From positions 77,001 to 141,000 of the forward strand of contig JAWQFJ010017343.1 in the NCBI GenBank assembly GCA_034096865.1: a stretch of DNA of 64,000 nt. Reading direction: 5' to 3'. The first letter of the stretch is position 1; each line of letters starts with the position of its first letter. Both the position numbers and the translations under genes were made by a program. Source of the DNA: Theodoxus fluviatilis. Its lineage: Eukaryota > Mollusca > Gastropoda > Cycloneritida > Neritidae. Shown here one piece after another: positions 47,960 through 51,976 of the stretch. The notes below the pieces were generated by a model. The model was not told where the DNA came from. It saw nothing but the letters and a program-made list of their open reading frames with translations, and did no database searches.

Positions 47960-48305
47960 AGATAGTCCATGTAAAGACTTCGGGCTTCGACTTTAGCCAG
48001 CGTAGTTCCCAATTAATACAACCCTAATCAATCCCAACATTCTCTCTCTCTCTTCCTCTCGCTCGCATCTGCTCTCTCGTCTCTCTCTCTCTCTCTATCT
48101 TGTTTTTTGGTCTCACACACAAAGAGGTAGCCAGTCTGCTACTCACCTGGAAGAGACAAATGAGTCCCCCGTGGAAGGCTGCTTGAGAGAGGTAATGCAT
48201 ATACTTCTTCTCCTGCTCACTCAGGCCTGCAAATGCTTCCCTGCAGTCCAGCAGGCACACCTCTGTCTCCGTGGAGATGATGTGCTGGCCCAGTTCATCA
48301 TCCAT
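13311..48305 (-). CDS. DPP3: Dipeptidyl peptidase 3 (DPP3), complete coding region in 18 exons
   Basis: Zinc metallopeptidase of family M49, a mainly cytosolic enzyme that removes dipeptides from the N-terminus of short peptides such as enkephalins and angiotensins. I spliced 18 exons by hand; all introns are GT-AG, all phases agree and the product is 731 residues (human about 737). Zinc site: HELLGH at 456-461 (exon 12); third ligand E514 in YEEC (exon 14). Conserved stretches include LDCREAF near the N-terminus, YRDPFG around 326-331, NIPNYD around 399-404, and LEAGEG near 587. The start at 48305 puts 18 residues before the conserved L-D-C, the same as in human DPP3. The stop is TGA at 13311-13313. 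Introns total about 33 kb and are full of mobile elements. Deviations: ETGE becomes ETGK (486-489) and the position matching human R572 is S578. The fold and motifs leave little doubt about identity; activity is inferred. Confidence 0.96.
13951..14113 (-). CDS. DPP3: DPP3 coding exon 17 (residues 633-686, first base of 687)
   Basis: Encodes [19 protein letters not shown] and [13 protein letters not shown], matching human VLKSTGDVAGGRALYEGYA and SRKLIVQPNTRLE. R675 and R676 correspond to human R669 and K670. Acceptor GCTCCAG, donor GAAG|GTATGG. 163 bp. Confidence 0.95.
14681..14860 (-). CDS. DPP3: DPP3 coding exon 16 (residues 573-632)
   Basis: Encodes [19 protein letters not shown] and [23 protein letters not shown]574 corresponds to human H568. 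S578 sits where human has R572. Acceptor TACTTGCAG, donor CAG|GTTGGT. 180 bp, phase 0. Confidence 0.96.
15550..15670 (-). CDS. DPP3: DPP3 coding exon 15 (residues 532-572)
   Basis: Encodes [18 protein letters not shown] and [13 protein letters not shown], matching human IFGFEGADAEDVIYVNWL and LEFYTPEAFNWRQ. The acceptor is the weak TGTGTCCAAG|G; a better-looking ACAG 18 bases upstream would put the exon out of frame. Donor CAG|GTGAAG. 121 bp. Confidence 0.93.
15715..15945. repeat. (GT)n microsatellite with interruptions
   Basis: Long GT-rich run lying in DPP3 intron 14, 5' (in gene sense) of exon 15. The weak exon 15 acceptor is only about 45 bases away. Confidence 0.95.
16163..17014 (+). 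mobile_element. AGGTCA-rich dispersed repeat, copy 1 (intron 14)
   Basis: About 850-bp element starting acaagaagggcaaagccc and ending gcttcacatgtgagtcaaaaa, with short inverted ends (gactcacatg / catgtgagtc). It contains about a dozen TCAAGGTCA or TGACCTTGA motifs, several as overlapping direct repeats, and hairpins such as ttgaccttg-aag-caaggtcaa. No ORF for a mobility protein. Near-identical copies are at 22955, 35144 and 44449. Confidence 0.85.
17525..17649 (-). CDS. DPP3: DPP3 coding exon 14 (residues 491-531, two bases of 532), third zinc ligand
   Basis: Encodes [30 protein letters not shown] and NPDVL. E514, the second Glu of YEEC, matches human E508, the third zinc ligand. Spacing from H456 is 58 residues, as in human. 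Acceptor TTTTTGCAG, donor GAG|GTGAGT. 125 bp; codon 532 split 2/1. Confidence 0.96.
18000..18148 (-). mobile_element. tRNA-derived SINE fragment (intron 13)
   Basis: Minus strand reads agtagctcagtggttaaagc (A box, about 18119-18140) and gggttgggtccc (B box-like, 18083-18094), then unrelated body sequence. The tRNA head is recognisable but diverged. Confidence 0.6.
18266..18328 (-). CDS. DPP3: DPP3 coding exon 13 (residues 470-490), loop with ETGK
   Basis: Encodes [16 protein letters not shown]. Human DPP3 has NPETGEQ here, and that ETGE binds KEAP1. The fourth residue is Lys489 in this gene. Acceptor TTTTGCAG, donor CCA|GTCAGT. An alternative GTATGA donor 4 bases on would break the frame with exon 14. 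Confidence 0.93.
18699..18791 (-). CDS. DPP3: DPP3 coding exon 12 (residues 439-469), catalytic HELLGH
   Basis: Carries [14 protein letters not shown]: the M49 zinc motif HExxGH with H456 and H461 as zinc ligands and E457 as catalytic base, by analogy with human H450, E451 and H455. Acceptor TTTGTGCAG, donor AAAG|GTGAGT. 93 bp, phase 0. This motif identified the gene. Confidence 0.98.
18888..18999. repeat. (AC)n microsatellite
   Basis: About 110 bases of AC repeat, starting about 95 bases upstream (in gene sense) of DPP3 exon 12, the HELLGH exon. Confidence 0.95.
19433..19539 (-). CDS. DPP3: DPP3 coding exon 11 (residues 403-438)
   Basis: Completes Tyr403 and encodes [17 protein letters not shown], matching human DDLRQTEGFKNVSLGNV. 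Acceptor TTTGCAG, donor AAT|GTAAGG. 107 bp, phase 0 at its end. Confidence 0.95.
20735..21190 (-). pseudogene. N-terminal fragment of a Mutator-like transposase-domain protein
   Basis: About 151 codons starting [14 protein letters not shown] basic Ser/Thr-rich tail is followed by [16 protein letters not shown], then about 18 residues on [12 protein letters not shown]. The CPxC...CxxC pattern after a 'hLxxLxxhhxxhxCPxC' segment is typical of the Mutator-like transposase domain proteins abundant in molluscs. The catalytic part is missing; the frame ends ASVQA. CCAAT boxes lie upstream at about 21345-21400, as in a native promoter. It lies in DPP3 intron 10 in the same orientation as the gene. 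Confidence 0.45.
21340..21402 (-). promoter_or_regulatory. CCAAT-box cluster upstream of the transposase-like fragment
   Basis: The plus strand has ctgattggttgaa and atgattggctag within about 50 bases (CCAAT on the minus strand), with a weaker tgattgtttgattg near 21221. They lie 150-200 bases upstream of the ATG at 21190. Confidence 0.35.
21945..22176. repeat. (CAC/CAG)n trinucleotide tract
   Basis: Interrupted CAC, CAG and CAT triplets over 230 bases. It gives poly-His, poly-Pro/Ala, poly-Val and poly-Trp frames, all artefacts. It sits about 75 bases downstream (in gene sense) of DPP3 exon 10. Confidence 0.95.
22253..22447 (-). CDS. DPP3: DPP3 coding exon 10 (residues 338-403)
   Basis: Encodes [37 protein letters not shown] and VNIPN, near-identical to human around LPWPPTFEKDKF and INIPNY. 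The Asn residues of NIPN belong to the peptide-binding site in human DPP3. Acceptor TTTGCAG, donor CAACT|GTGAGT. 195 bp; Tyr403 is split 1/2. Confidence 0.97.
22955..23791 (+). mobile_element. AGGTCA-rich dispersed repeat, copy 2 (intron 9)
   Basis: Same element as at 16163, with the same ends and the same order of TGACCTTGA / TCAAGGTCA blocks. Base changes cluster near 23480-23560 and 23715-23735. Confidence 0.85.
24712..24770 (-). CDS. DPP3: DPP3 coding exon 9 (residues 318-338, both ends split)
   Basis: Short 59-bp exon encoding [19 protein letters not shown]; human has YIGFIESYRDPFGSRGEFE. E324 and Y326 correspond to human E316 and Y318, which lie in the substrate cleft. Acceptor CTTCAG, donor GAAG|GTAAGA. 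Too short to stand out as an open frame; found by homology. Confidence 0.95.
25166..25296 (-). CDS. DPP3: DPP3 coding exon 8 (residues 275-317, two bases of 318)
   Basis: Encodes [23 protein letters not shown] and [13 protein letters not shown], matching the human stretch from YAANSHQGQML through YIESFTQGS to AHKRGSRFWIQDK. Acceptor TCATCAG, donor GAGAC|GTGAGC. 131 bp; codon 318 is split 2/1. Confidence 0.95.
25700..25744. repeat. (AC)n microsatellite
   Basis: About 21 AC units in intron 7. Confidence 0.95.
25803..25876 (+). mobile_element. SINE-like dispersed repeat, fragment
   Basis: The ggttggggtaaaaatagacc and aaaaggcaaatgactgggg blocks match the family seen at 42172 and 5617. Confidence 0.5.
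25883..26074. repeat. Three exact tandem copies of a 65-bp unit
   Basis: The block starting gtctcactcacatttaaacc repeats at 25883, 25948 and 26013 with almost no change, implying a recent expansion. Confidence 0.95.
26154..26316. repeat. (CCCT)n microsatellite ending in a C-tract
   Basis: About 160 bases, ending 50 bases from DPP3 exon 7 on its downstream side. Confidence 0.95.
26368..26513 (-). CDS. DPP3: DPP3 coding exon 7 (residues 226-274)
   Basis: Completes D226 and encodes a variable segment followed by [11 protein letters not shown] ... LAEAK, matching human VTRGDYAPILQ. Acceptor TTGGCAG, donor AAG|GTATGA. 146 bp. The frame is fixed by the split Asp codon and by the next exon. Confidence 0.92.
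26780..27365. repeat. 56-bp minisatellite, about 9-10 copies
   Basis: Unit contains aaagaacactattctctaaa and gtttagtgaaaagactgtga. Central copies are nearly identical and edge copies diverged. In DPP3 intron 6. Confidence 0.92.
27843..29046. repeat. 42-bp minisatellite, about 28 copies, open on both strands
   Basis: Unit (gtctagccctgtagacatcc, then cacccacacatgaacataatca) is 42 bp, so the frame is kept through the array. Plus reads repeats of [14 protein letters not shown] and minus reads repeats of [14 protein letters not shown], giving ORFs of 260 and 377 codons. It lies in DPP3 intron 6. Two-letter variants (agccct/agttct, aataat/attat) alternate along the array. Confidence 0.95.
29612..29708 (-). 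CDS. DPP3: DPP3 coding exon 6 (residues 194-225, first base of 226)
   Basis: Encodes SPYNTRVFK and YEVRLAS, matching human SAYNTRLFK and YEVRLAS. Acceptor CTTGCAG, donor TCTG|GTAGGA. 97 bp, so codon 226 (Asp) is split 1/2 across the intron. Confidence 0.95.
29866..30010. repeat. Two tandem copies of an AG/G-rich unit
   Basis: The phrase acaagaaaa(g/a)tatatctcag followed by (GA)n and a G-rich tract occurs twice, about 70 bases apart. Confidence 0.8.
30362..30436 (-). CDS. DPP3: DPP3 coding exon 5 (residues 169-193)
   Basis: Encodes [16 protein letters not shown], matching human GITTYFSGNCTMEDAK. Acceptor CCATAG, donor AAG|GTTAGA. 75 bp, phase 0. Confidence 0.94.
30655..30812. repeat. (CTG)n and (GAT)n trinucleotide repeats
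   Basis: Short CTG run then about 27 GAT/GAC triplets; source of poly-Met and poly-Ile frames. Confidence 0.95.
30935..31490. repeat. 27-bp minisatellite, about 20 copies, probably SINE-derived
   Basis: Unit gtctgtccttacccccaacc plus cacaggg. The left edge reads ggtgggtctgtccttac, close to ggtgggtcaattcttacc inside the SINE copy at 62893-63092, which continues ctgaacccacagggg. A 1-bp change between subtypes (caggg/cagggg, cttac/ctcac) shifts frames. In DPP3 intron 4. Confidence 0.9.
31693..31768. repeat. (GT)n and (GCAT)n microsatellite
   Basis: Interrupted GT/GCAT repeats in intron 4. Confidence 0.85.
32165..32302 (-). CDS. DPP3: DPP3 coding exon 4 (residues 123-168)
   Basis: Encodes EKFEALV through [15 protein letters not shown], aligning with human EKLERVI ... 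MFSLEPRLRHLGLGK. Acceptor CTTGCAG, donor CAAG|GTAG. 138 bp, phase 0. This is one of the less conserved stretches, placed by its flanks and reading frame. Confidence 0.93.
33847..33936 (-). CDS. DPP3: DPP3 coding exon 3 (residues 93-122)
   Basis: Encodes [13 protein letters not shown] followed by FVPSLPK, a highly conserved DPP3 block. Acceptor CTTTCAG, donor AAA|GTCAGT (C at +3, a weak but legal donor). 90 bp, phase 0 at both ends. Confidence 0.96.
34316..37172 (+). mobile_element. Non-coding LTR retroelement, copy R1 (intron 2)
   Basis: The 5' LTR spans about 34316-35049, starts TGTGACCGTG and ends CCCCATCACA. A primer-binding-like TGGCGCTGTGGAGC follows. The 3' part repeats the last ~200 bases of the LTR at about 36975-37172, so the 3' LTR is truncated at its start. 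GAAG flanks both ends (34312-34315 and 37173-37176), a 4-bp target duplication. The internal region has no gag or pol frame. An AGGTCA-rich element is inserted at 35144-35985. It is the same family as the inverted copy at 42798. Confidence 0.75.
35144..35985 (+). mobile_element. AGGTCA-rich dispersed repeat, copy 3 (inside R1)
   Basis: Same ends as the copy at 16163, and almost the same sequence up to about 35890. I count 12 perfect TCAAGGTCA/TGACCTTGA sites in 842 bases. It ends with (GGAC)n, then gcttcgcatgtgagtcaaaaa. Confidence 0.87.
37480..37596 (-). CDS. DPP3: DPP3 coding exon 2 (residues 54-92)
   Basis: Starts TSPESPGIF and contains FRAQTP, matching human TSPEAPYIY...FRAQDP. Acceptor TTATTACAG, donor CAAG|GTAA; 117 bp, phase 0 at both ends. 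Separated from exon 1 by a 10.5-kb intron filled with retroelements. Confidence 0.95.
38248..38386 (+). promoter_or_regulatory. Promoter-like cluster of unknown owner (intron 1)
   Basis: Two CCAAT-type boxes in inverse (cccattggc at 38248, cccattggtg at 38331), a GC box (gggcgg, 38282) and a TATA-like ataaata (38379-38385) occur in order within 140 bases. This plus-strand order fits a promoter, perhaps the LTR of another element. The 450 bases downstream read Pro-rich with stops, and an attaaa signal lies near 38955. It runs antisense to DPP3. Confidence 0.35.
39230..40370 (+). pseudogene. L2/CR1-like LINE fragment (reverse transcriptase), decayed
   Basis: Frames in order read [38 protein letters not shown] (the YADD box as FTDD), then after a frame change [42 protein letters not shown] and [12 protein letters not shown]. 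This is the palm-to-C-terminus part of an L2/CR1-group reverse transcriptase. The 3' end carries a (TACA)n tail at about 40348-40365. It has at least one frameshift, stops and no 5' half. Inserted in DPP3 intron 1, antisense to the gene. Confidence 0.88.
40655..40741. repeat. (CT)n(AC)n microsatellite
   Basis: About 40 AC units preceded by a short CT run. Confidence 0.95.
41866..41989. repeat. Perfect 20-bp inverted repeat
   Basis: cattcagcgtggctgagact (41866-41885) is exactly reverse-complemented at 41970-41989, with an 84-base spacer. It is not part of any element I recognise. Confidence 0.8.
42172..42350 (+). mobile_element. SINE-like dispersed repeat, near-complete copy
   Basis: Blocks cctgtgggttcggggtaaga, ttgacccaccgcgtctc, gaggcgaaaacctaag, gttctggtgattttcgtgcc and tggcctacaggggctgatgg match the reverse complement of 62893-63092. 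Confidence 0.7.
42672..42717. repeat. (AC)n(GC)n(AC)n microsatellite
   Basis: Alternating purine-pyrimidine throughout, hence Z-DNA prone. Confidence 0.9.
43471..43528. repeat. (AG)n microsatellite inside the R2 LTR
   Basis: About 29 AG units; the matching position in the other LTR is also AG-rich. Confidence 0.95.
44449..46565 (+). mobile_element. AGGTCA-rich dispersed repeat, copy 4, split by a solo LTR
   Basis: Left part 44449-44988, right part 46251-46565; together they reproduce the ~840-bp element at 16163, including its terminal ends. Inserted in R2 at a different place and in the opposite relative orientation from the copy in R1, so the two are independent insertions. Confidence 0.82.
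44989..46250. mobile_element. Solo LTR-like insertion with internal purine-rich tandem repeats
   Basis: 1262-bp insertion that interrupts the AGGTCA-rich element. It starts TGTCACGACTCG, a common LTR terminus, and ends GTCTTGACGA, whose complement GTCAAGAC nearly matches GTCACGAC. The 5-mer CCCTA flanks both sides (44984-44988 and 46251-46255). Between about 45300 and 46030 it holds degenerate ~30-bp repeats (gtgatttgagttgtggaggt type), which produce a 292-codon Pro/Ser-rich minus frame with no sign of selection. Confidence 0.65.
47845..47962. repeat. (AG)n-rich tract inside the R2 LTR
   Basis: Imperfect GA repeats next to a (GGGT)n patch. Confidence 0.92.
48147..48305 (-). CDS. DPP3: DPP3 coding exon 1 (residues 1-53)
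   Basis: Begins [10 protein letters not shown] and carries LLDCREAF, the conserved N-terminal DPP3 segment, then a run ending LFQ. Donor is CAG|GTGAGT. The exon extends upstream to 48317, where TTTCAG gives an acceptor, so 12 bases before the ATG (YTKR in frame) are either 5' UTR or an N-terminal extension from an upstream exon. Phase 0 at its 3' end. Confidence 0.93.
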
Positions 48306-48399
48306 CCTCTTGGTATACTGAAATATGGATGGACATTTTCTTCATTTGAGTGGGAGGGCGTTGGTGAATCAGGCTCATTTATTCCAATATTGCCTACCC

Positions 48400-48407
48400 A
48401 GCACACA

Positions 48408-48440
<33 letters not shown>

Positions 48441-48513
48441 GTGCTTGTGGGTGCCTGTGCATGCATGCATGCATCTGTGTGTGTGTGTGTGTGTGAGTGT
48501 GTGTGTGTGTGCA
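48400..48513. repeat. (AC)n and (GT)n tracts, inverted with respect to each other
   Basis: An AC run at 48400-48440 and a GT run at 48476-48512 could pair as a long hairpin. They sit between exon 1 and the candidate upstream exon. Confidence 0.9.
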
Positions 48514-48678
48514 TGTGCAAGTGTGTGCATGCATCTTCTGTTTTCCCATTTTTATGGTTGGTGTTCCTAGAGAAAAGTGATTTACAGATAAGCATCCAAT
48601 GATGGATGCTAACAATATCAATTGATCTGAATAAAGGGACATTTGACTCAAGAAAGTAATTGTCAAGCTTAAGCTTAC

Positions 48679-48723
48679 TTTGCCAATAAAGTACTCAGCA
48701 TCAGAGGCAACTGTGCTAGAATT
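48679..48723 (-). CDS. Candidate upstream DPP3 exon (15 codons), 5' UTR or N-terminal extension
   Basis: A 45-base block bounded by a good acceptor (TGGCTTTCAG) and a good donor (GGCAAA|GTAAGC) on the DPP3 strand. It reads NSSTVASDAEYFIGK with no stop. Spliced to the acceptor at 48317 it would be in frame with YTKR and then the predicted Met1. Nothing in known DPP3 proteins requires it, since Met1 already gives the usual N-terminal length. It may be an untranslated or alternative exon, or chance. Confidence 0.25.
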
Positions 48724-48865
48724 CTGAAAGCCAAACTTCCTTCCCCATTCCAACCTCCCCTACACCCTGTTGATATGCTGTGTTTTCAGCTTAAGGCACT
48801 AGCAATGGCTACACTTCTCTCAAACGCAAAGCAAGCTCTTGAAAAACACACTGAAAAGACAGTTA

Positions 48866-49092
48866 ACCTGTCCTTCGGGGTCCCGGAAGTTCATCAGCCA
48901 CTGGAGGGAGGAGTGATCGGTCCTCAAGGTGAAGTGTCGCCTGTATAGGTACGGACGAAAGTGGGCAACGCCCTCCACTACTGCCAGCAGCTCTGGACGT
49001 GTGACGCAATAACGTCGCTGCGTCTTGTCCAGGCGCTTGCTGTAGTACTCGATGACTCGCTCCTTCCCGTCCTGCACTTGGCTTAGTACGGC
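48866..49092 (-). pseudogene. Gypsy RT/RNase H fragment
   Basis: Encodes the typical gypsy RNase H start: VIEYYSKRLDKTQRRYCVT, ELLAVVEGVAHFRPYLYRR, LRTDHSSLQWLMNF. It breaks off abruptly after DPEGQV at 48866. The upstream half of the same domain (FILDTDASREGIGAV) is on the far side of the foldback insertion. Confidence 0.85.
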
Positions 49093-49974
49093 CAAAGATT
49101 ATAGGTTACACAAAGATAGCTAATGCCGAGCTTTTGCTATATAAAGTTACAAGACGCTCGGAAACGTAGCGCCCCAAGCGGCTAGAACTATGGGGGAGTA
49201 ATCACAACGCTTAGAGACATGTAAAAGTGCTTGTTTGTCGACGCGTTTCTGATGCGTTCCGATCATGTTTGTGAATACATTTACGGTGTAATGTGTAATA
49301 AAATGATTTGCTGCAATAATGGGAGTGTTTTGGCTTTGTTTTTTGTAGCAGGCGTTGTGAAATCGAAATATTTGGTTCATCGAAATGTGAGCCTATAGTC
49401 CGTTTCAACATTGCTCTGTCAGTGGAGACAAAGATTATTCGTCTGCTAGTCGTACATACGGTGAGGTTTGTTTACTTATCTTCTGTGGGTTTTGTGCAGA
49501 AAGTATACGTTAAAACAGTCTAATATGACTATTTTCGATGAGTTTTTAATCTTATTAATATTTTTGCATGCTTTAACGCGGCCGGATCTTTGGCATAACT
49601 CCCCGGGCGTGCGAAGTCAGTATCGATAGCGTCTCCACTGACCGAGCAATGTTTAAACGGACTATAGGCTCACGCGCATGCGCAGAACCATCCATTTCGA
49701 TGAACCAAATATTTCGATTTCACAACGCCTGCTACAAAAAACAAAGCCAAAACACCCCCATTATTGCAGCAAATCATTTTATTACACATTACACCGTAAA
49801 TGTATTCACAAACATGATCGGAACGCATCAGAAATGCGTCGACAAACAAGCACTTTTACATGTCTCTAAGCGTTGTGATTACTTCCCCATAGTTCTAGCC
49901 GCTTGGGGCGCAACGTGTCTCGATCCTCACAACAATGAGCTAATGAGCTAACTTTGTGTAACCTATAATCTTTG
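49093..49974. mobile_element. Foldback DNA element, ~335-bp inverted arms, 7-8 bp target duplication
   Basis: Arms 49093-49430 and 49638-49974 are near-perfect reverse complements (outer end caaagattataggttacac), separated by a ~207-bp loop. The right arm carries a small extra block (gcgcatgcgcagaaccatcc). GTACGGC(C) flanks both sides at 49086 and 49975. The CAAAG terminus with a 7-8 bp duplication fits a hAT- or P-type element moved in trans. Each arm has an open frame (FRFHNACYKKQSQ...), so the same peptide appears on both strands. No transposase seen. Confidence 0.85.
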
Positions 49975-49982
49975 GTACGGCC

Positions 49983-50638
49983 CCGATTCCTTCCCTACTG
50001 GCATCGGTGTCGAGGATGAAGGGTCCCTCGTGTCCCGGGTAGGCTAATATCGGGGCGGTCGTCAGGGCCCCTTTGAAGTGGCAAAAGGCCTCTTCGCTCT
50101 CGCTCTCCTTCCGTATGCTCGGCGGGACCTGCTTGCTCGTGCCAACGTCCAGCTTTACAGTGGTGCCCCCCACGCGCAGGGTCCTCTCGGGTAGGCTGAT
50201 AACACAGTCATGTCGCAGGAGGAAATCTGCACCAAGAATGACATCATTTTTAACATCTGCCACTACGAAGGCATGGTCAGCGTGGAAGCCACCCATAAGC
50301 ACCGTCGTCATCAGCGACCCGTAAACTGGGATTTCCCCATCGCACGCGTCGACCAACCTCATCTCCACTCCCTGGAGCCTGTCTCTAGGGAGGAGCTCTC
50401 GACGCATCACGCTGATGGCAGCTCCAGTGTCAAGCAGGGCCTTGTATCCTCTAACATCGATGAGGACCTCTATCGTGACCTCGGTCCCTCCGCTGACGAT
50501 TGGATGCAGGCAGATTGTCTCTAACTGTGGGGCGTATGAGACAGAGGCAGCCAGGTTTTGCCCCCCAAGCCTGGCCTGCTCTAGTTTCCCTGGGGGTGGG
50601 GTGGGGGTGGGGGGGTGGGGGTGGGGGAGCAGCCTCAC
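49983..50638 (-). pseudogene. Gypsy aspartic protease and RT-end fragment
   Basis: Contains the retropepsin motif ALLDTGAAISVM, the flap-side HAFVVADVKNDVILGADFL, then after a short linker FCHFKGALTTAPILAYP and FILDTDASREGIGAV, which belong to the junction of RT and RNase H. The RT fingers and palm are absent, so there is an internal deletion. A G-tract at about 50590-50628 shifts frame between the gag-pol linker and the protease. Confidence 0.85.
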
Positions 50639-50816
50639 GCTGCTCCCTTCGCTCCCTTCCCTTATCGGGAAGTCCCAGACTCATTCAAGACCGCCATTGT
50701 CAAACCTCTTCTGAAGAAACCGTCACTCGATTCCAACGTCCTAGGCAATTTCCGCCCTGTCTCAAACCTATCCTTTATCTCCAAACTTCTGGAAAGAATA
50801 GTCCTCAACCAACTCT

Positions 50817-51976
50817 GCTGACCCACAAACTCCGAAACTATGGTGTCCAGGGCGCTGCCCTCGCGTGGATCCAGAGCTTCCTTCAACGCCGGCGGCAGGC
50901 TGTGGTGGTGAACGGCAGTTGCTCCTCCTTCGTTGACGTCCGCTCAGGGGTGCCACAAGGCTCGGTTCTCGGGCCGACGCTATTTTTAGCCTATATCAAC
51001 GATCTACCCAGGAGACTGACGGCACTGGCACGTCTGTTTGCGGACAATACTGCAGTCTACAGGACGGTGACCAACGACATCGACCAGGCCCAACTACAAC
51101 AAGACCTCCAATACCTAGCGGAGTGGGAGAAGAGCTGGGACATGCAGTTCCATCCTGCCAAGTGCAATACCTTGCCAGTTACGAGGAGCAGACGCCCACT
51201 ACAGCCCTCCTACCAGCTTCACGGACATACCCTAGAGACAGTGAGGGCGGCCAGGTACCTGGGTGTGATCATACAGGATGACCTCTGCTGGGACGACCAT
51301 ATCAACAGCATCGTCAGCAGGGCAAACCAGACCCTAGGCTTCCTCCGGCGCAACCTCAAGATCTCTTCAAGAGCAGTCAAAGAAAGGGCATACAAGGCCT
51401 TTGTCAGGCCTACTCTCGAGTATGCCTCGTCGGTATGGGATCCTCATTCCCAGAAGCACATCGACAAGGTCGAGGCTGTCCAGAGACGTGCTGCCCGTTT
51501 CGTCTGCAACCGCTACCATAACACTTCAAGTGTCAGCCAGATGCTGGACTCCCTTGGGTGGCAGTCCCTGGAGGAACGCAGGAAGCTTGCTCGCCTGTCG
51601 ATGCTGTATAAGATCAAACACAGCATCGTCCACTGTCCTGGCATCAAGTCAAAGCTGGTTCCCCCACCACCACGCCAGCGACGATGTCATAGCCAGCAGT
51701 TCAGCCTCATCACCTGCCGAACGCAGTACCGGAGTGCAGCCTTCCTCCCCAGAACAATAAGGGACTGGAATGCCCTACCTCCAGCCGTGGTTGAGGCCAG
51801 CACTGTCGAGACGTTCGTGTCGCGTGCCTCCCGCTAGGACGGGACCACTGTGACTCTTCCCCCCCCCCCCCCCCCCCCCCACCTCCCCAGACTCCCCAAC
51901 CTGTAAAAAATTCACGTGCCAAAGTAATCACTATTGATGATCGTGGGCAGGATGGGAAAGAAGAAGAAGAAGAACT
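50817..51976 (+). mobile_element. LINE B: LINE nested in LINE A, 7-bp target duplication
   Basis: Uninterrupted frame of about 340 codons, from [12 protein letters not shown] through SGVPQGSVLGPTLFLAYIND, RLFADNTAVY, AARYLGVIIQDDL, AFVRPTLEYASSVWDPH, KVEAVQRRAARFVCNRY to TIRDWNALPPAVVEA and stop at 51837. This is the palm-thumb half of a CR1/Jockey-group RT, truncated at 5'. The FADD box reads FADN, so this copy would be catalytically dead. The 3' UTR has a C-tract (51862-51880) and ends in (GAA)n. CAACTCT lies at 50810-50816 and 51977-51983, and LINE A's frame continues directly across the site. Confidence 0.9.

Larger units (their letters stand above)
42798..48004 (-). mobile_element. Non-coding LTR retroelement, copy R2, both LTRs (intron 1)
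   Basis: Reverse-complement copy of the R1 family. The 3' LTR lies at about 42798-43568; on the minus strand it starts TGTGACCGGGTGAAG and ends CACA, with a purine tract (TTGGGGGGATA) just before it. The 5' LTR lies at about 47120-48004 and its outer end is diverged. The LTRs contain (AG)n runs of different length at 43471-43528 and 47845-47962. The internal part has no gag/pol. An AGGTCA-rich element, itself holding a solo LTR, sits inside at 44449-46565. Target duplication not certain. Confidence 0.7.

Noticed and set aside
49147..49951. Two copies of a gene encoding FRFHNACYKKQSQ...
   Set aside because: They are the two arms of one foldback element, so the same open frame is read from both strands.
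50500..51837. A single 445-codon protein
   Set aside because: The first ~105 codons cross gypsy and LINE A sequence in a wrong frame; only the part from 50818 on is LINE B reverse transcriptase.
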